From assembly GCF_041053055.1 (NCBI RefSeq), contig NZ_CP163443.1, forward strand, positions 6,741,001-6,805,000: DNA of 64,000 bases, in the 5' to 3' direction. The position numbers and the translations under genes were made by a program. Under the pieces are notes generated by a model that saw only the letters and a program-made list of their open reading frames with translations, was not told the DNA's origin and made no database searches. Below, piece by piece: positions 1-8,472 of the stretch. Position 1 is the first letter of the stretch, and each line of letters opens with the position of its first letter. This DNA comes from Streptomyces sp. R41 (GTDB lineage Bacteria > Actinomycetota > Actinomycetes > Streptomycetales > Streptomycetaceae).

Positions 1-291
1 AAGGCCGAGAACGACAAGGGCACCGACCAGTCCAAGGTCATCGTCGAGAACGCCCGCGTCATCGACGTCGGCAAGCTCACCGCGCTCGACCCGGGCCAGT
101 CCAGCTCCGACCGACGCAACAGCGCCACCCAGGCCGTCCCCATCACCTTCGCGCTCGACACCGCCGACGCCCAACGCGTCGCGTACGCCGAGTCGTTCGC
201 CGAACACGTCCGGCTCGCCCTGGTCGCGGGCGGCTCCGACGCGACCGTCGCGCCCGGCGACCGTACGTACACCCTCGACGAGGACAAGTAG
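1..291 (+). CDS. C-terminal part of a CpaB/RcpC-like (SAF domain) Flp pilus assembly protein
   Basis: The first 96 codons visible are in frame from base 1 to a TAG at 289-291; the 5' end lies outside the window. The protein end has a beta-rich stretch (VIVENARVIDVG, then VPITFALDTADAQRVAYAE) typical of the C-terminal half of CpaB/RcpC proteins, which follow a SAF domain and sit in the envelope in Tad systems. The tad genes that follow immediately support this. The conserved SAF core is not visible, so the family call rests on the tail and the context. Confidence 0.6.
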   Translation, partial: KAENDKGTDQSKVIVENARVIDVGKLTALDPGQSSSDRRNSATQAVPITFALDTADAQRVAYAESFAEHVRLALVAGGSDATVAPGDRTYTLDEDK

Positions 292-301
292 GAGGCCGCG
301 C

Positions 302-334
302 ATGAGGTCCATCCCCGTGGGGCTTTGCCGATGA
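302..334 (+). CDS. possible 10-codon leader ORF coupled to the CpaE gene
   Basis: The best Shine-Dalgarno in this gap, AGGAGG at 290-295, is spaced for the ATG at 302 and not for the CpaE start at 331. The 302 frame reads ten codons and stops at TGA 332-334, overlapping the CpaE ATG as ATGA. The arrangement would let ribosomes terminate and reinitiate on CpaE. I see the sites, but translation is inference. Confidence 0.25.
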   Translation: MRSIPVGLCR

Positions 335-1947
335 CCACCCGTATCCTCCCCGCCGTCGGTGACATCGACTCGGCCCGCGCGCTCACCACCCTGCTGAGCC
401 AGCTCGCCGACGCCGAACCGGCGCCGCCCGTCCCCGACTCGACGGCGCTGCTGGACACACTGGCGAGGCTGGCCGCCGAGTCCCTCGACGAATTGCCGGA
501 AGTGGTCCTGATCCACGAACGGATAGGCCCCGTCCCGGCGTTGGACCTGATCCGCGACCTGGTGATGCGCTTCCCGGCGGTCGGCGTCGTCCTCATCACC
601 GCCGATGCCAGCACCGGCGTCCTCACCGCCGCCATGGACTCCGGCGCCCGCGGCATCATCGGCCTCCCGCTGGGCTACGACGCCCTCGCCGAACGCGTCC
701 AGGCCGCTGCCGCGTGGTCCCTCGGCATGCGCCGCCACCTCGGCAGCGGTACGCCCGAGCTGTACGCGGGGCCCGGCGGCACGGTCGTCACGGTGACCGG
801 CGCGAAGGGCGGCGTCGGCGCGACGCTGACGGCCGTCCAGCTCGCCCTGGCGGCAGCGGCGTCGGGCCGCACCGTGGCGCTGGTGGACCTCGACCTCCAG
901 TCCGGCGACGTGGCGTCGTACCTGGACGTGCAGTTCCGCAGGTCGGTGGCCGACCTGGCCGGTATCAGCGACATCAATCCCCGCGTCCTCCAGGACGCCG
1001 TCTACACCCACGACAGCGGCATCGGCCTCCTGCTGGCCCCCGCCGAGGGCGAACGCGGCGAGGAGGTCACCGACCGGGTGGCCCGCCAGGTCCTGGCCGC
1101 CCTGCGCTCCCGCCACGACGTGGTGGTCGTCGACTGCGGCTCCCAGATGAACGCCGCGACCGCCGCCGCCGTCGAGATGGCCGACCAGGCGCTGCTCCTC
1201 GTCACCCCGGACGTCGTCGCCGTCCGCGCCGCCAAACGCATGGTCCGCATGTGGGACCGCCTCCAGATCCGCAAGGCGGAGGAGACGACGACGGTCGTGA
1301 ACCGTTTCTCGAGGGGTACGGAGATCCAGCTCTCCCTCGTCGAACGCGTCACCGGCACCAAGGTCGCCCGCTCCGCGGTTCCCGCCGCCTTCAAGGAACT
1401 CCAGTCCGTGGTCGACGCCGGCCGGCTCCAGGACCTGGACACCCGCTCGACGGTCAAACAGGCCCTGTGGGCGCTTGCGGGCGAACTCGGCCTGGTGGCC
1501 GCCCAGGAGAGCGGCGGCGGAGGCCGCCGCCGCAGGACGTCGTCGGACCGGGGCGCGCTGGCGCTGCGCCGCCGGGGCGGCGACCGAGGGGCGGTCACTC
1601 TGGAGTTCGCGGGCATGTTCCCCCTGCTGCTCGTCGTGATGACGATCCTGTGGCAGTGCGTCCTGTACGGCTACTCGTACTCGCTGGCCGGGAACGCGGC
1701 GGACGAGGCGGCCCGCGCGGCGACAGCGGCGTACGCGGTCAACGGCGATGTCGCGGGCGCGTGCGCGGCGGCGGGGAGCAAGCATCTGCCGGGCGCCTGG
1801 AGCGGCGCCGAGATCAACTGCACCCCGGCGGGCTCGGTGATGAAGGCCACCGTCAAGGTCGACGTGCCGCTGTTCTTCCCGGGGTTCGACGCGGGGTGGC
1901 GTGTGAACGGGGACGCGGGGGCGGCGCTGGAGGGGGACGGAGGATGA
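331..1947 (+). CDS. cpaE: CpaE/TadZ-like ATPase fused to a C-terminal TadE-like domain
   Basis: 538 aa. Residues 1-130 form a receiver-like N-terminal domain as in CpaE/TadZ. A deviant Walker A (GAKGGVGAT, about 157-165) opens a MinD/ParA-type ATPase domain running to about residue 390. Such proteins place the Tad machine at its site in the cell. After an Arg-rich linker, residues 417-538 are a TadE-like minor-pilin segment: GDRGAVTLEF, then a hydrophobic helix and a beta-rich tail with two cysteines. There is no in-frame ATG/GTG in the linker, so the two parts appear truly fused. ATG 331 was chosen over TTG 325 because MTTRILPAVGD is the start I recall for relatives. It overlaps the next gene by 4 nt. 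Confidence 0.85.
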   Translation: MTTRILPAVGDIDSARALTTLLSQLADAEPAPPVPDSTALLDTLARLAAESLDELPEVVLIHERIGPVPALDLIRDLVMRFPAVGVVLITADASTGVLTAAMDSGARGIIGLPLGYDALAERVQAAAAWSLGMRRHLGSGTPELYAGPGGTVVTVTGAKGGVGATLTAVQLALAAAASGRTVALVDLDLQSGDVASYLDVQFRRSVADLAGISDINPRVLQDAVYTHDSGIGLLLAPAEGERGEEVTDRVARQVLAALRSRHDVVVVDCGSQMNAATAAAVEMADQALLLVTPDVVAVRAAKRMVRMWDRLQIRKAEETTTVVNRFSRGTEIQLSLVERVTGTKVARSAVPAAFKELQSVVDAGRLQDLDTRSTVKQALWALAGELGLVAAQESGGGGRRRRTSSDRGALALRRRGGDRGAVTLEFAGMFPLLLVVMTILWQCVLYGYSYSLAGNAADEAARAATAAYAVNGDVAGACAAAGSKHLPGAWSGAEINCTPAGSVMKATVKVDVPLFFPGFDAGWRVNGDAGAALEGDGG

Positions 1948-2915
1948 CCCGCTCGACGCTCCGCCGCAGGCCCGCCGGCCGCATGTCGCCGACTCGCGCC
2001 ACGAGGCCTACTGCCGGCCTCGCGCCGGTCGGTGGTTCTGGGTCTGCTGCCGGTCTTGTGTCGGTTGGTGGGGCTGGGCCTGCTGCCGGCTTCGTGCCGG
2101 TCGGCGGCTCTGCGTCTGCTCCCGGTCTCGTGCCGGTCGGCGGCTCTGCGTCTGCTCCCGGCTCCATGCCGTCGGGCCTCGCGACCGCACCTGCGCCTGG
2201 CCTCGCGCCGGCTCGCGGCATTGCGTCGGCTGCCGGTCTCGTGCCGGTCGGTGGCACTGCGCCGGCTCCCGGCACCATGCCGTCGGGCCTTGCCACCGCA
2301 CCTGCTCCCGGTCTCGCGCCGGCTCGCCGCATTGCGTCGGCTGCCGGTCTCGTGCCGGTCGGTGGCACTGCGCCGGCTCCCGGCACCATGCCGTCGGGCC
2401 TTGCCACCGCACCTGCTCCCGGCCTCGCACCCGCTCCCCACCTCCAGCCTGCTCACCCCCTCACCCCCGCTCACCCAATCGCGCCGCGACGGCGAGCAAC
2501 CACCGCGGCACCGTCCGGCTGTGCCGAACCCGCCGTCACCGCGGCGAAGCCGACCCGCGAGGCCCGGCCGCGGCGGCGCCGCTGGGACGACCGTGGCGTA
2601 TCCATCCTGGAGTTCGCCGGGTTCCTGCCGATCCTGCTCGTCATCGGGATGGCCGCCATCCAGCTCGGCCTCGTCGGCTACGGCATCAACCAGGCGGGCA
2701 CCGCGGCACGAGCCGCCGCGCGGGTCGAGTCCCAGGGCGGGGACGGCGCGGCGGCCGGGCAGGCCGCCGTCAGCGGATGGCTCGACCCGAAGGTGACGCC
2801 CGTCAAAGGCCCCGATCTCACCACCGCGACCGTCAAGGTCCATGTTCCCGCCGTCATCCCCCTCTTCGGCGACTGGGATGTGACACGCCACGCCACCATG
2901 CCCACCGACGACTGA
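1944..2915 (+). CDS. TadE-like pilus protein with an N-terminal Ala/Pro/Gly repeat region
   Basis: 323 aa, start ATG 1944 overlapping the previous stop (ATGA). The C-terminal third is a TadE-like unit: DDRGVSILEFAGFLPILLV, a membrane helix, then a Gln/Ala-rich amphipathic helix and a beta tail ending before TGA 2913-2915. Ahead of it, residues 25-165 are low-complexity repeats: four 12-aa units of the GLVPVGGSASAP type, then three 37-aa units. TadE-like proteins normally have only a short cytoplasmic leader before the helix, so about 150 residues of repeats is unusual. Its role in the minor pilus subunit class is inferred from domain and context. The repeat part could be a cytosolic linker or a recent expansion. 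Confidence 0.75.
   Translation: MTRSTLRRRPAGRMSPTRATRPTAGLAPVGGSGSAAGLVSVGGAGPAAGFVPVGGSASAPGLVPVGGSASAPGSMPSGLATAPAPGLAPARGIASAAGLVPVGGTAPAPGTMPSGLATAPAPGLAPARRIASAAGLVPVGGTAPAPGTMPSGLATAPAPGLAPAPHLQPAHPLTPAHPIAPRRRATTAAPSGCAEPAVTAAKPTREARPRRRRWDDRGVSILEFAGFLPILLVIGMAAIQLGLVGYGINQAGTAARAAARVESQGGDGAAAGQAAVSGWLDPKVTPVKGPDLTTATVKVHVPAVIPLFGDWDVTRHATMPTDD
2016..2441 (+). repeat. in-frame tandem repeats inside the TadE-like gene (36-bp and 111-bp units)
   Basis: Four 36-bp units (2016-2159) are followed by overlapping 111-bp units at 2109-2219, 2220-2330 and 2331-2441. The last two are nearly identical at DNA level, including the stretch ATTGCGTCGGCTGCCGGTCT at 2220 and 2331. Both periods are multiples of 3, so copy-number change keeps the frame. 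Confidence 0.9.
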
Positions 2916-2930
2916 CCGACGACCGACCGA

Positions 2931-2936
2931 GAGGAG
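2931..2936 (+). promoter_or_regulatory. ribosome binding site deciding the TadA start
   Basis: GAGGAG lies 8 nt before ATG 2945. A nearer ATG at 2940 is followed by a stop after one codon, so 2945 is the working start. Confidence 0.7.
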
Positions 2937-2944
2937 CCGATGTC

Positions 2945-4285
2945 ATGAGCCTGCGTTCCCGCATAGCCACCCCCGACGAGTCGGGCCCCGCCCGTGAGGA
3001 CGGACACCTCGTCGCCGTCTACCGCGCGAAGCTCCTCGAAGAGATCGACCTCGCCGAGATGTCCAGCCTGGCGGCAGCCGAACGCCGCGTACGCCTGGAG
3101 CGCGTACTGGGGCACATCATCAGCCGAGAGGGCCCGGTCCTCTCCTCCGCGGAACGCTCCCAGCTGATCCGCAGGGTGGTGGACGAGGCCCTCGGCCTCG
3201 GCGTCCTCGAACCGCTCCTCGCCGACGCGTCGATCACCGAGATCATGGTCAACGGGCCCGACTCCATCTTCGTGGAGCGGGCCGGCCGCGTGGAGCAGCT
3301 CCCCCTGCGCTTCGCGTCCAGCGAGCAGCTCATGCAGACCATCGAGCGGATCGTCTCCACGGTGAACAGGCGGGTGGACGAGTCGAACCCGATGGTCGAC
3401 GCCCGCCTCCCCACCGGCGAGCGCGTCAACGTCATCATCCCGCCGCTCGCCCTGACCGGCCCGACGCTCACGATCCGCCGCTTCCCGCGCGCGTACACCC
3501 TCCCGGAACTGATCGGCCTCGGCTCCCTCGACGAGCAGATGCTCATGCTGCTCGCGGCCTTCGTCAGGGCCCGCTTCAATGTCATCGTCAGCGGCGGCAC
3601 CGGCAGCGGGAAGACGACCCTCCTGAACGCCCTCTCCGGCCTGATCCCGTCCCACGAACGCATCATCACCATCGAGGACTCGGCCGAACTCCAGCTCCAG
3701 CAGGAGCACGTCATCCGCCTCGAATCCCGCCCCCCGAACGTGGAGGGCAAGGGCCAGATCACCATCCGGGACCTGGTCCGCAACTCCCTGCGCATGCGCC
3801 CCGACCGCATCATCGTCGGTGAGGTCCGCGGCGGCGAGACCCTCGACATGCTCCAGGCCATGTCGACCGGCCACGACGGCTCCCTGGCCACCGTCCACGC
3901 GAACTCCGCCGAGGACGCCCTGATGCGCCTGCAGACCCTCGGCTCGATGTCCGAGGTCCAGATCCCCTTCGAGGCCCTGAAGGACCAGATCAACTCCGCG
4001 GTCGATGTCGTCGTCCAGCTGGCCCGGCACGCCGACGGCTCCCGCAAGGTCACGGAGATCGCCCTGCTCGTCTCGCACGGCCGCGAACAGTTCCGTATCG
4101 CGCCCGTCACCCGTTTCGTCCCCCGCCCCGTAGGCGCGGACCGCATCGTCCACGGCCACTTCGAGCACCTCCCGCTCCCGCGCCAGATCGCGGAGAAGCT
4201 GTACGTCGCCAATGAGCCGCTGCCGCCCGCCTTCGGCGTCGCGGAGGCCATCGACGTACTCAATACGAGGCAGGCCATCGGATGA
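2945..4285 (+). CDS. tadA: TadA/CpaF-type secretion ATPase
   Basis: 446 aa, the usual CpaF length. The N-terminal domain (about 1-170) is followed by a type II/IV secretion ATPase core with Walker A GGTGSGKTT at 217-225, an Asp box (IITIEDSAELQL), a Walker B-like segment (PDRIIVGEVRGGE) and a His box (GHDGSLATVHANS). It powers assembly of Flp pilins across the membrane with TadB and TadC, which follow directly. No truncation is seen. It sits 29 nt after the TadE-like gene and is part of the same operon. Confidence 0.95.
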   Translation: MSLRSRIATPDESGPAREDGHLVAVYRAKLLEEIDLAEMSSLAAAERRVRLERVLGHIISREGPVLSSAERSQLIRRVVDEALGLGVLEPLLADASITEIMVNGPDSIFVERAGRVEQLPLRFASSEQLMQTIERIVSTVNRRVDESNPMVDARLPTGERVNVIIPPLALTGPTLTIRRFPRAYTLPELIGLGSLDEQMLMLLAAFVRARFNVIVSGGTGSGKTTLLNALSGLIPSHERIITIEDSAELQLQQEHVIRLESRPPNVEGKGQITIRDLVRNSLRMRPDRIIVGEVRGGETLDMLQAMSTGHDGSLATVHANSAEDALMRLQTLGSMSEVQIPFEALKDQINSAVDVVVQLARHADGSRKVTEIALLVSHGREQFRIAPVTRFVPRPVGADRIVHGHFEHLPLPRQIAEKLYVANEPLPPAFGVAEAIDVLNTRQAIG

Positions 4286-4325
4286 CATCCCCCACTGTCG
4301 ACTCCTCCTCCGAAGGGAGGCAGCC

Positions 4326-5267
4326 ATGAACAACCCGGCCCTCCTCGCCCTCGGCACGACCCTCCTCGGCGGCACACTCGCCGTCGCGGGCGTGCACACG
4401 TACGCCTCGGGGCGTGCCCAGCGCCAGGCCCTCGTCGACCGCCTCTCCGGCGGCGGCCCGCTGCGTACGGCGGCCGGCCGCGTACGCCGCTTCGCCGGCA
4501 TCGACCGCCGACTGCGCCGCACCCGCCTCGGCCGCACCATCCACCTGCGCCTGTCGGCGACGGGACTCGACGTGACGGCGGGGGAGTTCTTCACGTACGT
4601 CACGGCGGTGGTCGTGGCCCTGTGGCTGATCGCCTCCGCGACCCTCGCCCCCTTCTTCGGCCCGATCGCCGCCGTCCTGGGCGTGTGGAGCGCGGCCATC
4701 TTCCTCAACTGGCAACGCCAGAAACGCATCGAGGCCTTCATCAACCAACTCCCCGACGTGGCCCGCCTGCTGGCGAACGCGACGGCGGCGGGCCTTGCCC
4801 TGCGCACGGCCCTGGCCATGGCGGCGGAGGAGCTGGAGGCCCCGGCGGGCGAGGAACTCGCCCATGTGGCGGACCAGTTGATGCTGGGCCGGACGATCGA
4901 CGACGCGCTCGGCGAACTCTCCGAACGCCTGCCCTCCCGCGAGCTCATCGTCCTCGTCACGACCCTCGTCCTCGCCAACAAGGCGGGCGGCTCGGTCGTC
5001 AACTCACTCCGCAACCTCACCCAGACCCTGGAAGACCGCAAGGAAACCCGCCGTGAGGTCCGCACGATGCTCTCCGAGGTCAACGCGACCGCCTTCACGG
5101 TCCCGTTCCTGGGCATCGGCTCACTCGTGCTGATCAACTCCTCGAACGAGGGAGCGCTGGCCCGTGTCACCGGCTCCCCGCTCGGCCAGGGCCTGGTCCT
5201 GCTGGCCCTCGGTCTCTACACCGTCGGCTTCTTCGTCATCCGCCGCCTCGGCAAGATCGAAGTATGA
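4326..5267 (+). CDS. tadB: TadB-like membrane platform protein
   Basis: 313 aa with an N-terminal hydrophobic segment (about 5-25), two membrane helices near 85-130, a type II secretion F domain (about 145-270; DVARLLANATAAGLALRTAL, ETRREVRTMLSE) and two C-terminal membrane helices. TadB and TadC form the inner-membrane platform acted on by TadA. ATG 4326 has GGGAGG about 8 nt upstream. The 40-nt gap after tadA and the immediately following tadC indicate one transcript. Confidence 0.9.
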   Translation: MNNPALLALGTTLLGGTLAVAGVHTYASGRAQRQALVDRLSGGGPLRTAAGRVRRFAGIDRRLRRTRLGRTIHLRLSATGLDVTAGEFFTYVTAVVVALWLIASATLAPFFGPIAAVLGVWSAAIFLNWQRQKRIEAFINQLPDVARLLANATAAGLALRTALAMAAEELEAPAGEELAHVADQLMLGRTIDDALGELSERLPSRELIVLVTTLVLANKAGGSVVNSLRNLTQTLEDRKETRREVRTMLSEVNATAFTVPFLGIGSLVLINSSNEGALARVTGSPLGQGLVLLALGLYTVGFFVIRRLGKIEV

Positions 5268-5280
5268 GGGAGGGGTTACG

Positions 5281-6171
5281 TTGCTGCCGCTGCTGCTCGC
5301 CGTCCTGATGGGCGCGGCCGTCGCGGGCGTCCTCCTGGGCATCCGCATGATCCGCGCCGAAGCCAAACTCCCCAGCGACCTCGCGCTCGCCCTGGAGGTC
5401 GGCGGAACCCGCGTCTCCAAGGCGGACTCGGCCGTCGACCGCCTCGGCATGCGCTTCGCGCCCACGGTGCTGCGCCTGATGGGCCCCCGCCGCGTCGACG
5501 CCAAGCGCCGCCGCATCGACATGGCGGGCAACCCGGGCGGGCTGACGCTGAACCGCTACGCGGCCCGCCGCGCGGTGTACGGCATCTTCGGCGTCGTACT
5601 GGCCTTCGTCTTCCTCTCGAACGGCCAGCTCCTCTTCGCCGCCCTGGCACTGGCCTTCGGCCTCCTCGCCGCCGACGCCGCCATCTGGCAGGCCGTCCGC
5701 GAACGCAAGGAGGTCATCGACCGCACGCTCCCGGACTTCCTCGACGTCCTTGCCGTCGTCGTCTCGGCGGGCCTCGGCTTCCGCCAGGCCCTTGACCGCG
5801 TCGCCGAGAAGTACGAGGGCCCCTGGGCGGACGAGCTGCGCATCACCCTCCGCCAGATGGACATGGGCGTCAGCCGCCGCCAGGCCTTCGACGAGCTCCG
5901 CAGGCGCAACTCCTCCGAACAGGTGGCCCAGTTCGTCTCCGCCCTGCAACAGGGCGAGGAGCTGGGCTCCCCCATCGCGGAGACCCTGATCCAACTCGCC
6001 ACGGACATGCGCCGCACCGACGCCCAGAATGCCCGCCGTCGCGCCGCCAAGACCATCCCCAAGGCGACGATGGTCACTCTGGTCTTCATGCTCCCGGCGA
6101 CCATGATCCTGATCGCGACGGGGATGTTCTTGGGGTCCGGGACCAACTTCGGCTCGATCTTGGGCCGCTGA
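5281..6171 (+). CDS. tadC: TadC-like membrane platform protein
   Basis: 296 aa from TTG 5281, chosen because GGGAGGGG at 5269-5276 precedes it, the residues upstream are not conserved-looking, and MLPLLLAVLMGAAVAGVLLG gives a proper N-terminal membrane helix. The T2SS F domain (DFLDVLAVVVSAGLGFRQAL to RAAKTIPKATMVTLVFMLPATM) covers about 150-285. It pairs with TadB. The stop overlaps the kinase ATG by one base, so the two are co-translated. Confidence 0.88.
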   Translation: MLPLLLAVLMGAAVAGVLLGIRMIRAEAKLPSDLALALEVGGTRVSKADSAVDRLGMRFAPTVLRLMGPRRVDAKRRRIDMAGNPGGLTLNRYAARRAVYGIFGVVLAFVFLSNGQLLFAALALAFGLLAADAAIWQAVRERKEVIDRTLPDFLDVLAVVVSAGLGFRQALDRVAEKYEGPWADELRITLRQMDMGVSRRQAFDELRRRNSSEQVAQFVSALQQGEELGSPIAETLIQLATDMRRTDAQNARRRAAKTIPKATMVTLVFMLPATMILIATGMFLGSGTNFGSILGR

Positions 6172-7646
6172 TGGGCCTCCGGGAGCTGTGGGCGATCGTG
6201 CCGCTGGAACGTTCGCAGCTGCGGGCGATCGTGCCGCTCGGGCGGCACCCGTCCCAAAGTGAGCGGCACCCTGCAAGCGCCGGTAAGCACACCCAACCCG
6301 AGGGCAACCAGGACGCCGCGGCCCCGGCACAAGGGGCGAGCACAGGTTGGCCCCAGGGCAACGTCGGGTACCTCGCGGACGACGCCCCCGCTCCAGGAAA
6401 CGTCCGCCTCCAGCTCAACGCCCTCCAGGCCCTCTGCCGCCAGGCCTTCGCCGTACGCCTCGCAGCCATCGCGATAGGCGCCCCCTTCGCGATGAGCAAC
6501 GCGGCGGACGGCCCGCCCCGCTACGCGGTCCTCGCCGCGGCAGTCCTCGGCGTCATGGGCTCGTACGCCATGCTCAGAGACTGGGACCGCCTGGGCCCCC
6601 GTCTCCTCGCGCACCCCACCCTCATGGCAGTGGACCTCACCTTCGGAGCGGTCCTGCTCCTGACGGCGTCCCCCGCTTCCCCTCTCGCCTACGCGACGGT
6701 CTGCACCCCACTCCTCGCGGGCCTGCTGTACGGCTGGCGAGGCTCAGGCATCTTCACGGGCCTGCAGCTGATCGTCCTCCTCACGGTCTACCGGGCCTGG
6801 GAACACCACCCGGGAGCGGGCGCCAACACCCTCCTCATCGCGGGCTTCTGCGTCGGCGCCGGCATCATCGGCGTAACCCTCCGCAACCTGATGTTCCGCT
6901 TCGGCACGGCCAGCCAGGCGCTGTCCGAGGCGACCTCGCGCCTCGCCGTGGCGGAGGCCGTGGAGTCCGAACGGGCCCGCCTGGCCCGCGAGATGCACGA
7001 CTCCGTGGCGAAGACCCTCCACGGCCTGGCCCTGGCGGCGGAGGCACTGGCCACCTCGGCGGACGAGTCGGACCCGCACACGCTCAAGCGCCAGGCGACG
7101 CTGGTGGCGGGCGCGGCCCGCCGCGCCGCGACGGAGTCCCGCGCACTCCTCTCGGACCTGCGCCGCCACACCGACCTCACGACCCCGGACACGGACGTCC
7201 TGTCCGAACTCCGCATCCGTACGGCGGAGTTCGAGTCCCGCACGCACCTCACCACGGCGGTACGACACCTGGGCGGGCGCCCGATCCTCCCCTACGCCAT
7301 GGCCCACCACGTCCTGGCGATCGTGTCCGAGGCCTTGGAGAACGCCCACCGCCACGCGAACGCGAGCAGCGCGACGATCGAACTCGACGTCTCGGAGGCC
7401 GAGTTCGCGCTGCGAGTAGTGGACGACGGAGTAGGTCTGCCCCCTTCTCTCGCCCTCGAAGACCTGACGAGAACCGGCCATTTCGGTCTGCTCGGCATGA
7501 CGGAACGAGCCGCCTCGCTGGGTGGCCGCATCGCCCTGAACCGACCCCCGCAGGGCGGCACCGAGGTCCACCTGACCCTCCCGCTCTCCTCGGCCGCCGC
7601 CTCCCCCACACCCCCCACTCCCCAAGAGGAGGCCGCTCATGCCTGA
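6171..7646 (+). CDS. membrane sensor histidine kinase (HisKA_3/NarL type)
   Basis: 491 aa if read from ATG 6171 (overlapping the tadC TGA). About four to five membrane segments lie at 95-240. They are followed by the dimerisation/phospho-acceptor box ARLAREMHDSVAKTLHG with His276, then an HATPase domain with N box (EALENAHRHANAS), DDGVGLP and GHFGLLGM. It would phosphorylate the adjacent response regulator. The first ~75 residues are low complexity and include an 11-residue repeat from a DNA direct repeat, so a start further downstream is possible. The position inside the tad operon suggests it controls pilus genes, but that is inference. Confidence 0.88.
   Translation: MGLRELWAIVPLERSQLRAIVPLGRHPSQSERHPASAGKHTQPEGNQDAAAPAQGASTGWPQGNVGYLADDAPAPGNVRLQLNALQALCRQAFAVRLAAIAIGAPFAMSNAADGPPRYAVLAAAVLGVMGSYAMLRDWDRLGPRLLAHPTLMAVDLTFGAVLLLTASPASPLAYATVCTPLLAGLLYGWRGSGIFTGLQLIVLLTVYRAWEHHPGAGANTLLIAGFCVGAGIIGVTLRNLMFRFGTASQALSEATSRLAVAEAVESERARLAREMHDSVAKTLHGLALAAEALATSADESDPHTLKRQATLVAGAARRAATESRALLSDLRRHTDLTTPDTDVLSELRIRTAEFESRTHLTTAVRHLGGRPILPYAMAHHVLAIVSEALENAHRHANASSATIELDVSEAEFALRVVDDGVGLPPSLALEDLTRTGHFGLLGMTERAASLGGRIALNRPPQGGTEVHLTLPLSSAAASPTPPTPQEEAAHA
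6184..6238 (+). repeat. 22-bp direct repeat, 33-bp spacing, at the start of the histidine kinase gene
   Basis: AGCTGTGGGCGATCGTGCCG at 6184 recurs at 6217 with one mismatch (TG to CG), and both copies continue CT. The 33-bp offset is three helical turns and also 11 codons. Each copy contains the palindrome CGATCG. It could be an operator pair or a codon-level duplication. Confidence 0.7.
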
Positions 7647-8370
7647 CCAGGCACTTACCGGCCCGCCCCTGCGTGTACTCGTCGCCGACGACAACCCGGT
7701 CGTCCGGGCGGGCCTGACCGCGCTGCTCGACGGCCACCCGGACATCGAGGTGGTCGCGGCGGCACCGGACGGCGACGAGGCTCTGAGGGCCGCCGCCCGT
7801 CTCACCCCGGATGTCGTCCTCCTCGACGTCCGCATGCCCGGCACGGACGGCCTGACCGCCCTCCCCGAACTGGCCCGCCTGGCCCCCGTGATGATGCTGA
7901 CCTACAGCCGTGAACCCGAGGTCGTGGCCGAGGCCCTGCGCCGGGGCGCGTCTGGCTACTTGGTCCACGGCGAGTTCACCGCCGCCGAACTGATCACGGC
8001 CGTACGCGACCTGCGGCACGGCCGGCCAACTGTCCAGGATCCACTCGGAGTTTCGTACGAACCGAACGAACTCGCTTCGCATCTGCAACCATCTATGGCA
8101 CAGTCGTCAAAGGCTCGATCCGCGTACGCGACGGGGCTGCCCCGGCGCGGCCCCAACCGGCCCGACTTCGGTCTGAGTTCAAGGGAGGTGGAGGTGATGG
8201 ACCTCATCGCAGCCGGCATGAGCAACCGCCAAATCGCCGCCACCTGCTTCATCAGCGAGAAGACCGTCAAGAACCACATCAACCGCATCTTCGCAAAGCT
8301 GCACAGCTCCTCGCGCAGCGAAGCCATCGCCCACTGGCTGGGCACGACCCACGAGGGGTGGAACCGATGA
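7639..8370 (+). CDS. NarL/LuxR-family response regulator
   Basis: 243 aa, overlapping the kinase gene by 8 nt and preceded by AGGAGG-like sequence. It has a receiver domain with acidic pocket VADDN and phospho-acceptor Asp63 (LLDVRMPG), a linker, and a C-terminal LuxR HTH (LSSREVEVMDLIAAGMSNRQIA, then EKTVKNHINRIFAKL). It is the partner of the kinase. The downstream gap (8371-8472) before the pilin gene is the most obvious local target. Confidence 0.93.
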   Translation: MPDQALTGPPLRVLVADDNPVVRAGLTALLDGHPDIEVVAAAPDGDEALRAAARLTPDVVLLDVRMPGTDGLTALPELARLAPVMMLTYSREPEVVAEALRRGASGYLVHGEFTAAELITAVRDLRHGRPTVQDPLGVSYEPNELASHLQPSMAQSSKARSAYATGLPRRGPNRPDFGLSSREVEVMDLIAAGMSNRQIAATCFISEKTVKNHINRIFAKLHSSSRSEAIAHWLGTTHEGWNR

Positions 8371-8472
8371 CTCCACCCACCAGAAGTTGGGCCCCTGGGC
8401 CCACCCGGAGTAGGCGCGTTCTCACGTACGGTGCACGGGTCGGTAGTGGCGTCGGGTGGGAGGGCAGTGACG

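Noticed and set aside
714..1943. Upstream extension of the TadE-like frame
   Set aside because: Arg/Gly/Pro composition with no domain; it overlaps the CpaE gene in another frame. The ATGA overlap at 1944 marks the true start.
2032..2796. 254-codon open frame over the TadE repeats
   Set aside because: Its apparent Leu/Pro/Arg repeats are the alternative reading of the same DNA repeats; no domain.
2678..5170. Long minus-strand open frame opposite tadA and tadB
   Set aside because: Antisense to well-conserved TadA/TadB; no recognisable domain.
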